Origin: Nostoc desertorum CM1-VF14
Lineage (GTDB): Bacteria; Cyanobacteriota; Cyanobacteriia; Cyanobacteriales; Nostocaceae
Assembly: GCA_019359245.1 (NCBI GenBank)
Contig: JAHHHR010000002.1
Location: forward strand, 186,001-250,000
Reading direction: 5' to 3'
Length of the DNA stretch: 64,000 nucleotides
Notes under the pieces: model-generated
Seen by the model: only the letters and a program-made list of their open reading frames with translations
The model's database searches: none
Told to the model about the DNA's origin: nothing
In this document: positions 36,281-44,849 of the stretch, piece by piece
How positions within the stretch are numbered: position 1 is the stretch's first letter
Layout: each line of letters begins with the position of its first letter
Made by a program: the position numbers and the translations under genes

Positions 36281-37366
36281 ACCCTCTGCTCTAATGTTCT
36301 GTGCGGCGTTTGCGTCCCTGTCATGATGAGTATTGCAATGAGGACAAGTCCATTCACGGACATCTAATGGCATCTCACTTATTTGATAGAAACAATTAGA
36401 GCAAAGTTTGGAACTGGGGAACCACCTATCAATTTCAATCGATTTTGCACCTTTGCGTTGCAGTTTGTAGGCTAAAAAGTTGGTGAATGTTCCCCATGCT
36501 GCGTCAGATATTGATTTTGCCAATTTATGATTACGAATCATGCCTAATACATGAAGATTCTCTACTATGACAGCTTGGCTATCGCTGACCAACTTGTAGC
36601 TAAGTTTATGTAGGAAATCCTGCCGCGAATTACTAACTCGCTCGTACACCTTGGCAACAACTTTTCTATACCTATTTCTTGAATTACTTCCTTTTTGTTT
36701 ACGTGCTAATTTTTTCTGCTTACGTTTGAGGTTAAACTCGTGTTTGGTAAGATGTTTGGGATTATCGTACTTGGAAACCTTTTCGCCGTCAGTGACGACA
36801 GCGAAATGTTTTAGCCCCAAATCGATACCATATATTTTACCTTCTGAAATAACCGGATTTTCACCATCTAACTCAGTCAAGATAGACGCAAGGTATTTGC
36901 CGGAAGGCATTTTGCTTATAGTAACAGTTTTAATTTTCCCCTCAATAGGTCTGTGTATTTTGGCTTTGACTATCCCAATATTGCCAGGAAGTTTAACATT
37001 GCCATCTACAATCTTGACGTTTTGAGGATACTGGATAGACTGTTTTCCGTGTCTAGATTTGAACTTAGGAAATCCAGCACGTTTCTCAAAAAAGTTTTTA
37101 TACGCCGTAGTTAGATTAAGTGTTGTAGCTTGTAAAACTTGGCTATAACAATCAGCTAACCACACAGTCTCTTCTGCCTTTTTGAGTGCAGGAAGAAATG
37201 CGTTGAGTGCAGCACGGCCAAGTCCCTTACCCGTCTCCTTGTAAGTCTCAATAGATTTATTTAGAGCATAATTCCACCACCATCTAGCACACCCAAAAGT
37301 TTGCGCTAGTTGTATTTCTTGCTCAACTGACGGATATAAACGGACTTGTACAACCTTGTGCAACAC
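36137..37366 (-). CDS. tnpB: TnpB RNA-guided endonuclease, apparently intact
   Basis: A 409-residue TnpB. The N-terminal OrfB HTH segment (VVQVRLYPSVEQEIQLAQTF) is followed by a WED-like region and a split RuvC domain: Asp182 (YGIDLGLKHF), Glu269 (AVIVENLHV) and Asp349/351 (HDRDANAAQN). A zinc ribbon has Cys322, Cys325, Cys341 and Cys344. All catalytic and zinc positions are present, so it should be active. TnpB uses an omega RNA made from the 3' end of its own gene and the element's right end, with a guide from flanking DNA. The start is a GTG at 37366; AAGGAGGTG lies about 10 bp upstream. The long tail after the RuvC core (about 50 residues) overlaps the predicted RNA. Confidence 0.93.
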   Translation of the reverse strand: MLHKVVQVRLYPSVEQEIQLAQTFGCARWWWNYALNKSIETYKETGKGLGRAALNAFLPALKKAEETVWLADCYSQVLQATTLNLTTAYKNFFEKRAGFPKFKSRHGKQSIQYPQNVKIVDGNVKLPGNIGIVKAKIHRPIEGKIKTVTISKMPSGKYLASILTELDGENPVISEGKIYGIDLGLKHFAVVTDGEKVSKYDNPKHLTKHEFNLKRKQKKLARKQKGSNSRNRYRKVVAKVYERVSNSRQDFLHKLSYKLVSDSQAVIVENLHVLGMIRNHKLAKSISDAAWGTFTNFLAYKLQRKGAKSIEIDRWFPSSKLCSNCFYQISEMPLDVREWTCPHCNTHHDRDANAAQNIRAEGIRMIKAEGSAVSAVGGEVSPNLGRKSKFRHSPMITEAPTSTVLGKLG

Positions 37367-37484
37367 TTCACTTTCACCTCCTTGATCTGCTCATTCTACC
37401 ATAAATATATATTGTGGTAAAGTACTAAAATACAATAATTGGTGATTTCGACGCTCCAAGATGAGCTAACGCTCCGCTATCAAA

Positions 37485-37529
37485 CACCTCACTTCCTTAT
37501 CAACCGCAGGTTGATAAGGAAGTGAGGTG
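37485..37529. repeat. Perfect 21-bp hairpin with 3-nt loop
   Basis: Left arm CACCTCACTTCCTTATCAAC+C (37485-37505), loop GCA, right arm its exact complement (37509-37529). This is far longer and cleaner than usual terminators. It lies about 60-150 bp beyond the TnpB element and before a second hairpin (CCATCCC / GGGATGG, 37551-37575) that looks like another IS200/IS605 end. Confidence 0.9.
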
Positions 37530-37717
37530 CTTTCGTCATCACCCGGCTATCCATCCCCGCCCTGTAGAGGGATGGGGAATTCCGCCGAATTAGTTAAATT
37601 CTCTGGTCATCTGGAGGTTGTTGTTTAGTGGGGTAATCTAATTTTAGAGTAATTGAATAGCTGCGGGCAATTATCGCTGATGCAACCCACAAATTTAAAA
37701 GAAGGATTTTCTTTTAA

Positions 37718-37903
37718 ATCCTTTTTTACTCGAAAACGATTCTCCATACTCAAATGTGCGGAGTTTGTGCAGAAGCTTGCGATCGCTGTGTCAGTGAATG
37801 TGAAAAACACGATAATGATCACTGTAAACGCTGTGCCGCATCTTGCTGTCGCGATATTACCCCTTCTCTCTTAACCTTTTCCCCACTTCTGCAAAAAGTC
37901 TAA
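37718..37903 (+). pseudogene. C-terminal fragment of a Cys-rich four-helix copper-binding protein
   Basis: Frame open from 37718 with the first ATG at 37754: MCGVCAEACDRCVSECEKHD, then CKRCAASCC. The Cys spacing C-x2-C-x3-C-x2-C-x3-C and the ECEKHDNDHCKRCA pattern match the last third of the four-helix-bundle copper-storage proteins (DUF326/Csp). Family proteins are about 110-130 residues; here only about 49-60 codons remain. An in-frame stop is directly upstream and a terminator-like stem (AAGGATTT / AAATCCTT) sits at 37702-37723. The tail after SCCRD is not family-like. The missing N-terminal two thirds were probably lost with the insertions on the left. Confidence 0.65.
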
Positions 37904-37936
37904 TGTACTTGTCCACGCGCACACGATATTAAATGC

Positions 37937-40153
37937 TCACCCCCCCAGCCGATACACAATGACTTTTCCTTTCCAATTTTCTTCCACAAATACCAGATAC
38001 TCACCATTTGAACGCCGAAAAGCGCGGATACCGTAGGGTATATCAATCCAGCCACTTTCGCTGCCAACTTCTGGGCCTGGTTTTAACTGTTGTACTTGCG
38101 CTCCTGTCTTGGCATTATAGACATATACCTCTGCGGTTTTGACTGTCACGGCAAATACATAATCTCCCGCTATACTCATGGCCGCCGTAGACACTTCGCG
38201 TTTGCCGGTGGTGTCGTAAGGAATTACAATGCGCCAACGAGGAGTCCGATTTCCTTTACTCCAATTGTCAAAACGGGCAATCTCAGATCCAGCAACTCCA
38301 GCATCGTCACCGAATGCGGGGTGATCTACTGTGAAGCCTGACAAATACATAGTATCTGTTTGGGGGAAATATTCGATCCGCCGCAAGTCGTTAAAGATGT
38401 TAGGAGTAGTTTGCTTCTCCATCGAACTATAGCTGTAGATGGGGTTGCCTTTAGCATCTATTCCCTGTAGAGGATAGTGTCGAATGCCATCTTCTGTTCG
38501 CAAAGCTTTCCAAACATCTCCTTTGCTGTCTACCCACCAGCCGCCGATATAGGGATAATCTTTGCTGCTATCGTATTCGTTCTTTTCAAATTTGCCATTA
38601 CCGTTGCGATCGCGCCAGATCCATTCTCCTTGTTTTGGTTGATGCGGTGGCCAATTTCCCTTGAGAAATGGTTTATCGGCGCTATTAGTACCGACAAACA
38701 TTCCGGCTGGGATAGCTACTTTGCCATCTGTGTCTGGATTAAAACGATATATTTGCAGAAAGCTGTTATACATATCTGTGAGAAACAAAAACGGCTTCCC
38801 TTGGATGCGGCGGACAAAGGTTCCATCTGGCGATGTATGCAGTCGGGCATCTTGAGGATATTTGAAAGCATTTAAGGTGTAAGCTTTGTAAGTCCATTGC
38901 TTACCAGCAGGCTTACTGTAATCCATCAGATAGTGTTCTTGTTTGGTGAATAAATCTACACCATCAGTTTTAGGATCAGCATCTGCATTATCGACGAATA
39001 TCAATCCTAGCGATCGCCACATCAGTTTTCCCGATGGCGAAAATTTCCGCAAATCTGTTCCTGATTTGTTGAAACCATTACTATTTATATAAATATTGCC
39101 GGAAGCATCTGTACCAACTCCGGTAAGTCCATAAAGTTTCAAATCTCGAACTTCACCCGGAACCCCTGCATAGATACCACCCTTACAGCCAAAACTACCC
39201 GTCTGCACTGGCTTATCTTTGATGTCATAAATCAATATTTGCTGACGCGGCCCATTTTCTGCCACTAACAGCTTACCTTGATGATTAATTGCGATCGCAG
39301 TTGGTGCAACGATATCTGCAATCTCTTGGGGTAATTGCTTTCCACTCTGGGAATAATGGAGAATCTTGGCAGGTTTACCAGCATTTTTGCTTTGAATAAT
39401 CCACAGATTTTTTTGTGAATCAATAGTTATTGCTCCCGGATTAGCAACGGTAAAGCTGCGGAGTTCCTTCATCGTATCAGTATCATAGACACGAATCTGG
39501 TTAGTAGCAAAATCACTCACATACAACTCATTACCTACAGTTGCTAATCCAGTGACTTCACTTTTAGTACTGGTAATTAACATACTTTTATCCCAGCCAC
39601 GCCCTTCAGGAAACGGTGCAGGTTTTCCCGACAAATCATAGCGCCTAACGGAATACCAAGTTGTTCCTTCTGGTGGGTAATCTTCTTTTGTATTGCCCCT
39701 CGATCCCTGAGTCATGGCAATATAAATATATTTACTATTTGCTGTTACAGCTTTGCCACCGCCACGACTCCAGCCGTGAGTATCTCCAAGGGCACCAATA
39801 ATCTTACCATCCTTATATATTCCTGCCTCCGTTCCCGCCTCATCCCAGTGGCTATTGGTATAAACTATGCCATCAGGGGTAACAAACATTGCTTCAATAT
39901 TGTTTTGTACCCGTAGATTTCCACTGCCAATCGTGTTACCTATCCACGATGTTTTATAGGTAAGTGTGGATGTTCCAGTTGTCGCCCAGTCTGTTGTAAT
40001 TCCAATGGTAGTAACAATTACTCCAACAGTCAGACTGAGTAAGAAGTTAAAAGTTTTACTTTTTTGTAAATATCTAATATTTAATATTTTTTTGATATGC
40101 CGATTGAGTTTTTGACGGAGTTTTAGTAACTGCGCCAGTAATTTATTTTTCAT
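37937..40153 (-). CDS. Membrane-anchored beta-propeller protein of unknown function
   Basis: A 738-residue protein. The N-terminus is strongly basic (about 35 residues, KLRQKLNRHIKKILNIRY), then a membrane segment (about 36-55, FNFLLSLTVGVIVTTIGITT), so the body is probably periplasmic. The body reads as NHL/SMP-30-like propeller blades: GLATVGNELYVSDFATNQI, PGAITIDSQKNLWIIQ, APTAIAINHQGKLLVAENG and GLTGVGTDASGNIYINSNG. An EF-hand-like DRNGNGKFEKNEYD lies near residue 520 (D-x-N-x-N-x-x-F-x-x-x-E). No enzyme family recognised. It could bind a ligand or calcium outside the cell. It has no operon partners; a 520-bp AT-rich gap lies upstream. Confidence 0.8.
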   Translation of the reverse strand: MKNKLLAQLLKLRQKLNRHIKKILNIRYLQKSKTFNFLLSLTVGVIVTTIGITTDWATTGTSTLTYKTSWIGNTIGSGNLRVQNNIEAMFVTPDGIVYTNSHWDEAGTEAGIYKDGKIIGALGDTHGWSRGGGKAVTANSKYIYIAMTQGSRGNTKEDYPPEGTTWYSVRRYDLSGKPAPFPEGRGWDKSMLITSTKSEVTGLATVGNELYVSDFATNQIRVYDTDTMKELRSFTVANPGAITIDSQKNLWIIQSKNAGKPAKILHYSQSGKQLPQEIADIVAPTAIAINHQGKLLVAENGPRQQILIYDIKDKPVQTGSFGCKGGIYAGVPGEVRDLKLYGLTGVGTDASGNIYINSNGFNKSGTDLRKFSPSGKLMWRSLGLIFVDNADADPKTDGVDLFTKQEHYLMDYSKPAGKQWTYKAYTLNAFKYPQDARLHTSPDGTFVRRIQGKPFLFLTDMYNSFLQIYRFNPDTDGKVAIPAGMFVGTNSADKPFLKGNWPPHQPKQGEWIWRDRNGNGKFEKNEYDSSKDYPYIGGWWVDSKGDVWKALRTEDGIRHYPLQGIDAKGNPIYSYSSMEKQTTPNIFNDLRRIEYFPQTDTMYLSGFTVDHPAFGDDAGVAGSEIARFDNWSKGNRTPRWRIVIPYDTTGKREVSTAAMSIAGDYVFAVTVKTAEVYVYNAKTGAQVQQLKPGPEVGSESGWIDIPYGIRAFRRSNGEYLVFVEENWKGKVIVYRLGG

Positions 40154-40675
40154 ATATTTTTTAAGCTTTTAATTATTTATCTACAACCATTTTTTATAAA
40201 ATCCGCAAGAAAAATAACTATTTTTAAGTAGTTAAGATACTAGCTAACCCTGAGTACGATAAGTAAGAATTTATTTTACATAAGCTTTACAAAGCTCACC
40301 TTATTCTTTAAATTATTAGCTAATATCTTTAAAAAACTATTCAAGTATTAATCTTTACACTTGATTTAAATTAAATAGTAATAATGAATACAAAATCCTT
40401 CTGGATTCATTGCTTAATAGCGGCTTTTGTCTTTTCCTGCATAGCATTTACCTTCTTTAGATGGTAGGTATCATATATATCTATCTCGGTATTATCTAGT
40501 TAATAAAAACACAACGATTCTTTATTGACGTTGACATATAAATAGTTTATAAATTGGTGTTCTAGAAAAAACTCCTATTGATAATATTCGGGAATTCTAG
40601 TGGTTCAGGTTTGGAAACAGATATAGACGCGCACGACTGTGTGCCTGTTTTAATATATTTATAGGAAATACATCA
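40154..40675. other. AT-rich intergenic region between divergent genes
   Basis: No coding frame seen. It should hold promoters for the propeller protein (minus) and the GT4 gene (plus). Near the plus gene an ATAGGAAATACATC segment precedes the GTG start and is its likely ribosome binding site. Confidence 0.5.
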
Positions 40676-41845
40676 GTGGAAAAAAAACCAGAAAATTTCT
40701 CTTCATCATCTGCATCTATCCTCACGCTGGGATTAGGCTGGTTTCCTAAAAGTCCCGGAGGATTAGAAAGGTATATTTATGAACTAACTCATAAATTAGC
40801 AGCAAATCAAGACCAGGTTGAATTATGTGGAGTCGGTTTACCAGAGGCTGGAATAGATTCGCCGATTAAGCTAACTAATTTGGCTTCTGTTGATAGTGCT
40901 ATTTGGCAAAGATTATGGTCGATTCGCAATAATTTTCAGAAAACAAGAACAAGCAAACCGGATGCTATTAATCTGCACTTTGCACTATATAGCTTTCCTA
41001 TTTTGGATATTTTACCAAAGGGAGTACCAGTTACATTTAACTTTCATGGCCCTTGGGCTTCTGAGAGCCAGCAAGAAGTGGTTAATAAAAACCTCAGTCT
41101 TTTGATCAAGCACTGGCTAATAGAAAAAAATACTTATAATCGCTGCGATCGCTTCATTGTTTTGAGCAAAGCATTTGGTAAAATTTTACATGACAAATAT
41201 CAAGTACCGTGGAGCAAAATTAATATTATTCCTGGTGGAGTTGATATTAACTGGTTTCAGCCAAATTTATCACACCAGGAGGCTTGTACAAAGCTAGGCT
41301 GGCCTAGTAATCGCCGGATAATATTTACATCCCGCCGCTTAGTACATCGAACCGGTGTTGACAAATTGTTGCAAGCACTGGCTATAATTAAGCCCAGAAT
41401 ACCAGATGTTTGGCTAGCGATCGCAGGTCGTGGTCACATCCAAGCCGCACTACAACAACAGGCTATAGAATTAGGGCTAGCCGACAACGTTAAATTTTTA
41501 GGTTTTCTACCTGATGAGCAATTGCCCATAGCTTATCAAGCTGCTGAATTGACTATTATGCCTAGTCAATCTTTTGAAGGATTTGGATTAGTAATAATCG
41601 AGTCTCTAGCCTGCGGTACTCCTGTTTTATGTACCCCAGTTGGGGGAATGCCAGAAATTTTATCAGAATTCTCGCCCGATTTAATTACTACTTCGACCGA
41701 AGCCTCAGCCATTGCTGAAAAATTAGAACAAGTGCTTTTGGGAAATATTCCTATACCTTCACGAGAAGCCTGCCGCCAGTACGCCACCACACACTACGAT
41801 TGGAATCAAATCGCTCAACAAGTACGGAAGATTTTATTAGCTTAA
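40676..41845 (+). CDS. Glycosyltransferase, GT4 family
   Basis: A 389-residue GT-B glycosyltransferase. The N-terminal domain starts ILTLGLGWFPKSPGGLERYI (the G-G-x-E/R loop binds the acceptor or nucleotide). The C-terminal Rossmann half has FTSRRLVHRTGVDKLLQA, VKFLGFLPDEQLP and the E-x7-E motif in FEGFGLVIIESLACGTPV. It begins at a GTG (40676), with AGGAAA 8 bp upstream and no earlier start. It probably adds a sugar to a surface glycan. A second GT4 gene follows 206 bp later on the same strand, separated by a dispersed repeat, so the pair may work in one pathway. Donor and acceptor unknown. Confidence 0.9.
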   Translation: MEKKPENFSSSSASILTLGLGWFPKSPGGLERYIYELTHKLAANQDQVELCGVGLPEAGIDSPIKLTNLASVDSAIWQRLWSIRNNFQKTRTSKPDAINLHFALYSFPILDILPKGVPVTFNFHGPWASESQQEVVNKNLSLLIKHWLIEKNTYNRCDRFIVLSKAFGKILHDKYQVPWSKINIIPGGVDINWFQPNLSHQEACTKLGWPSNRRIIFTSRRLVHRTGVDKLLQALAIIKPRIPDVWLAIAGRGHIQAALQQQAIELGLADNVKFLGFLPDEQLPIAYQAAELTIMPSQSFEGFGLVIIESLACGTPVLCTPVGGMPEILSEFSPDLITTSTEASAIAEKLEQVLLGNIPIPSREACRQYATTHYDWNQIAQQVRKILLA

Positions 41846-41887
41846 AGAAGCGATTGTAATAGCTGACTTTTTAAGTTATGTGGAAAA

Positions 41888-41990
41888 GTTCACCAAAAAC
41901 CTAACCCCCTAACCCCCTTCCCGACGCGGGAAGGGGGAAAATTCAAAGTCTCTCTCCTAAAAGGAGAGAGATTTAGAGAGAGGTTTTTAG
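41888..41990. repeat. Dispersed CCTAACCCCCTAACCCC repeat with hairpins
   Basis: CCTAACCCCCTAACCCCCTT leads into CCCTTCCC..GGGAAGGG and CTCTCTCCT..AGGAGAGAG stems. This is the familiar Nostoc intergenic repeat and lies between the two GT4 genes. Confidence 0.8.
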
Positions 41991-42051
41991 TCAGATTGTA
42001 ATAGATATTAGGGGCACTACACAGGTCAAAATTAGATAAAATAGAGGCTTT

Positions 42052-43191
42052 ATGAAAATTTTTTTCTTAGACCAAAGTGGTAAACCAGGCGGTGCCGAAT
42101 TATGTTTAATAGATATTGCTAAACCTTATGGTGATTGCGCTTTGGTAGGTTTATTTGCAGATGGCCCATTTAAAGATTTACTACAACAAAATCATATACC
42201 TGTAGAAGTTCTCTCAACTCAAGCAATCCAAGTTCGTAAAGAAAGCAGTTTGCTACAAGGATTAAAGAGTCTGGGACAACTTGCGCCTTTGATTAATAAG
42301 GTAGTTAAAAAAGCACGTGAATACGATTTAATCTATGCCAACACCCAAAAAGCATTAGTTGTCGGAGCATTAGCAAGCTTTTTCAGCCGTCGTCCTCTGG
42401 TTTATCATTTACATGATATCCTTTCCATAGAGCATTTTAGCCAAACGAATCTTCGCATTGCTGTTAATTTAGCTAATCGTTTCGCATCATTAGTAATTGC
42501 TAATTCTCAAGCTAGTAAAACAGCCTTTATCCAAGCTGGAGGACGCACAGATATTATCGAAGTTGTCTATAACGGCTTTGATTCAAAAAAATATCAAACT
42601 GATGAATCTGATATTAATAAATTACAGCAACAGTTAGGATTGCAAGGAAAGTTTGTAGTTGGACACTTTAGCCGTCTTGCACCTTGGAAAGGGCAGCATA
42701 TTTTAATTGATGCCCTTGCCAAATGTCCGCCAGAGGTGACAGCGATTTTAGTCGGTGATGCACTATTTGGCGAACAAGATTATGTCCAACAGTTACACCA
42801 ACAAGTTGCTGAACTGGGATTAGAAAACCGCGTCAAATTTTTAGGATTTCGTTCTGATATTCCCCAGTTAATGGCAGCCTGTAATTTAGTGACGCATACC
42901 TCTACTTCTCCAGAACCCTTTGGTAGAGTGATTGTTGAGGCGATGCTATGTGGAAAACCTGTAGTTGCGGCAAAAGCTGGAGGTGCAATGGAATTAGTAG
43001 AACATGGACTTAATGGTTTTCTAGTGACACCAGGAGAACCCCAAGAACTTGCACAAGTAATTATCACCTGTCTTCAGGAGACGGAAATAACTGCAACTAT
43101 AGCCAATAATGCCAGAACTACAGCTAGTGGGCGTTTTGATGTTGCAATTATTAATCAGCAAATTGCCCAACTGCTGTCTCACAGATTATAA
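42052..43191 (+). CDS. Glycosyltransferase, GT4 family
   Basis: A 379-residue GT-B glycosyltransferase. Its N-terminus MKIFFLDQSGKPGGAELCLI carries the GG-A-E loop. The middle DLIYANTQKALVVGALASFF and PLVYHLHDIL are the usual acceptor-domain strands. The donor domain has GHFSRLAPWKGQHILIDAL, VKFLGFRSDIPQLMAACNL and the E-x7-E motif in PEPFGRVIVEAMLCGKPV, followed by KAGGAMELVEHGLNGFL. Likely substrate is a nucleotide-activated hexose; product unknown. Same strand as the preceding GT4. After the stop a purine/pyrimidine dispersed repeat (43238-43315) separates it from a minus-strand small gene. Confidence 0.92.
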   Translation: MKIFFLDQSGKPGGAELCLIDIAKPYGDCALVGLFADGPFKDLLQQNHIPVEVLSTQAIQVRKESSLLQGLKSLGQLAPLINKVVKKAREYDLIYANTQKALVVGALASFFSRRPLVYHLHDILSIEHFSQTNLRIAVNLANRFASLVIANSQASKTAFIQAGGRTDIIEVVYNGFDSKKYQTDESDINKLQQQLGLQGKFVVGHFSRLAPWKGQHILIDALAKCPPEVTAILVGDALFGEQDYVQQLHQQVAELGLENRVKFLGFRSDIPQLMAACNLVTHTSTSPEPFGRVIVEAMLCGKPVVAAKAGGAMELVEHGLNGFLVTPGEPQELAQVIITCLQETEITATIANNARTTASGRFDVAIINQQIAQLLSHRL

Positions 43192-43334
43192 ATGCTTAGT
43201 TAATCTACAATCACCGATTTTGTTTGGATAACCCCAGGGAAGAGGCAGGGGGAAAACTGCAAATTCTTCTCCCCAATTCTCCCCGCTCCCTGCTCCCTTG
43301 CCTCTTTTTCAAGTCTTGGGTTTTATAGGTGTGA

Positions 43335-43706
43335 TTACAAACCAACTAATTCACGAGATTCTAAATCAGAGAGTTGTTGAGCGATCGCTAATCTTGCTTC
43401 CAACTTAGCTACACTAAACTGGTTTCGCAGATATTCCAAATGACCAATCGCATTTGCTTTATCGATAGTTAATCGAATTTGGGTGTCTATTGCCTTTTGA
43501 TATTCCTGATTTACAAGCAGCACTTCAAAGCGACGAGCCTTGCGTTGAGCATCGTTTTTCAAATCTATCTCAAAAGCAGCGACACGATCAGCATTGCCTT
43601 CAAATCGGTTAATTTGGTGCTGCACTGCCATCAACTGAGAATCTATTTCATTAGCCCGTTGGGCAGCTTGTGCGATCGCAGCTGGATAATGACTCAGTTG
43701 CATCAT
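43335..43706 (-). CDS. Small coiled-coil protein, unknown function, with shared leader A
   Basis: A 123-residue protein, almost wholly helical: YPAAIAQAAQRANEIDSQLM, VQHQINRFEGNADRVAAFEI and LTIDKANAIGHLEYLRNQF suggest a two-helix coiled coil. No known domain, signal peptide or membrane segment. It starts with a double ATG (43706/43703) after an AGAGGA ribosome binding site. Its upstream DNA (43753-43854) is about 75-80% identical to the DNA upstream of the next minus-strand small gene, including a -10 box and an AGTAC..TACT operator-like palindrome. That common control is the main clue to a shared role. The two proteins are not similar to each other. Confidence 0.7.
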   Translation of the reverse strand: MMQLSHYPAAIAQAAQRANEIDSQLMAVQHQINRFEGNADRVAAFEIDLKNDAQRKARRFEVLLVNQEYQKAIDTQIRLTIDKANAIGHLEYLRNQFSVAKLEARLAIAQQLSDLESRELVGL

Positions 43707-43752
43707 TTAATAATTTTCCTCTAAGGTCAAAAATGTAGTGTTTAAGTATAAG

Positions 43753-43854
43753 ACTAACCCTTGAATCCATTTTCCAAAAGGCTGTCACAGAGCAGTTTTA
43801 CACTTAACTAAGCTTGGTGAACGCTATATATCTATTATAGTATAAATGTACTTA
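43753..43854 (-). promoter_or_regulatory. Leader A: promoter/operator region shared with leader B
   Basis: On the minus strand a -10 box TATAAT (43834-43839) overlaps a 14-bp palindrome AGTACATTTATACT (43839-43852). Downstream are the words AGCGTTCAC, CTCTGTG and TGGATTCAAGGGTTAGT. The same words occur in the same order in leader B (44447-44546). The palindrome is one base off the cyanobacterial LexA-type consensus RGTACNNNDGTWCB as I recall it. Confidence 0.65.
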
Positions 43855-44125
43855 ATTGTGGCGGAAAAGGCGATGCTTGAAGTGCAGAGATAGCGATGTT
43901 ACCCGTTAGACTTCAGTCTGCGGCTACACGAAGTAATAAGCTATTACGCCTTTAAATTACACAATAACTCATGAGGCTTGTTGACTGTTAACTGTCAGCA
44001 GTCAACAGTCAACACAAAAAATGTGCGAGTTAGATGGGCGACAGCTTACTAATTTGAAAAACGATTACGACAGATGGACAGAGAAAACCCAGATACACCA
44101 AGCGGTTTCCAATCCAAAATGGTAT

Positions 44126-44145
44126 AAGCCTGCATAAGCAGGCTT
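44126..44145. terminator. Hairpin after small gene B
   Basis: AAGCCTGC / GCAGGCTT, 8-bp stem with a 4-nt loop, 29 bp beyond the stop of the minus-strand gene. The T-rich side (TTATTTT) is on the plus strand, but the stem can serve both directions. Confidence 0.6.
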
Positions 44146-44173
44146 TATTTTCGGCTAAATTCTACACTGTACC

Positions 44174-44443
44174 TCAGGCCGCTTCCCGCAGCTGTGGTTG
44201 TGACGGCACACTCACTTCTGGAAATGAAAGCGAGAGTTGTTCGGCTTGAGGTACTGCGGCTTGCTCCAAAACTTGAACTTCGATATTCACACTTACTAAA
44301 TAACTGCCTGTATCAGCACCAACCGCTTCAGCAATTAATTTAGCTATGTCTGGGCGTTTGGCAGTCAGTGGGTCACGTAAAATACACCGATCCCATTCAT
44401 GCTTGGCAGTCGGATTGAGGTTGAGAATATAATGCTTCATCAT
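44174..44443 (-). CDS. Small protein of unknown function with shared leader B
   Basis: An 89-residue protein starting with a double ATG (44443/44440): MMKHYILNLNPTAKHEWDRC, then KRPDIAKLIAEAVGADTGSY and a beta strand YLVSVNIEVQVLEQ. The tail is Pro/Gln-rich and low-complexity. A frame open to 44482 adds 13 residues derived from the leader and is unlikely. No known domain. Leader B ends 4 bp before the start codon, so the conserved leader reaches the translation start here, while in gene A it ends about 46 bp upstream. The shared leader suggests the two genes answer the same signal. Confidence 0.65.
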   Translation of the reverse strand: MMKHYILNLNPTAKHEWDRCILRDPLTAKRPDIAKLIAEAVGADTGSYLVSVNIEVQVLEQAAVPQAEQLSLSFPEVSVPSQPQLREAA

Positions 44444-44446
44444 CGA

Positions 44447-44546
44447 ACTAACCCTTGAATCCATCTTCCAGAAGGTTTCCACAGAGCCGTTATATATTTG
44501 GCTAGGCTTTGTGAACGCTACAACTATTATAGTATCTTTGTACTAA
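44447..44546 (-). promoter_or_regulatory. Leader B: promoter/operator region shared with leader A
   Basis: TATAAT (44526-44531) overlaps the palindrome AGTACAAAGATACT (44531-44544) on the minus strand. Spacing to AGCGTTCAC, CTCTGTG and TGGATTCAAGGGTTAGT is nearly as in leader A, with two small gaps. Confidence 0.65.
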
Positions 44547-44849
44547 CTTAGGCAATATCTGAGTGAGAAAGTAGGGGATATAGACCATTTGTAGGGGCAT
44601 ACAGGTGTGTATTAGCCATATATCCCATTTTAGGGGCTGTATTTGAATCCAGATGGGAATAATCGAAGCGTGATGCTTAGATTGGGCAAAGCGAACGCCA
44701 CTATTTATCTATTCCTTTTTCTCTAATTTGGTAGTGAGTCTGAATCCCTAAGCCCCAATTCAAGAAAATCTGCCCATAGGTAATTTCTAATATCAAGCTA
44801 TTACAACTATCCTTACAAAGTAACGTCTAACTTATATATAAATTGCTAT
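44547..44849. other. Intergenic region before the antiporter gene
   Basis: About 300 bp with no gene seen. Part of a GTAGGGGCATACAGGTGTGTA dispersed-repeat relic lies near 44591-44612. No clear ribosome binding site precedes the antiporter ATG. Confidence 0.4.

Larger units (their letters stand above)
36133..37420 (-). mobile_element. IS200/IS605-superfamily element with tnpB only (IS1341-like); outer limits approximate
   Basis: Element holding a full tnpB and no tnpA. The right end, just past the tnpB stop, abuts the hicB remnant at about 36133 and carries a 9-bp hairpin CCCCAACTT / AAGTTGGGG (36140-36148, 36163-36171), as expected for this superfamily. The left end lies in the AT-rich stretch upstream of tnpB near 37390-37440; I cannot fix it because the expected hicB start is not seen there. 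Confidence 0.7.

Noticed and set aside
43839..43852. NtcA site in leader A
   Set aside because: The spacing is GTA-N6-TAC, not the required GTA-N8-TAC; a LexA-like palindrome fits better.
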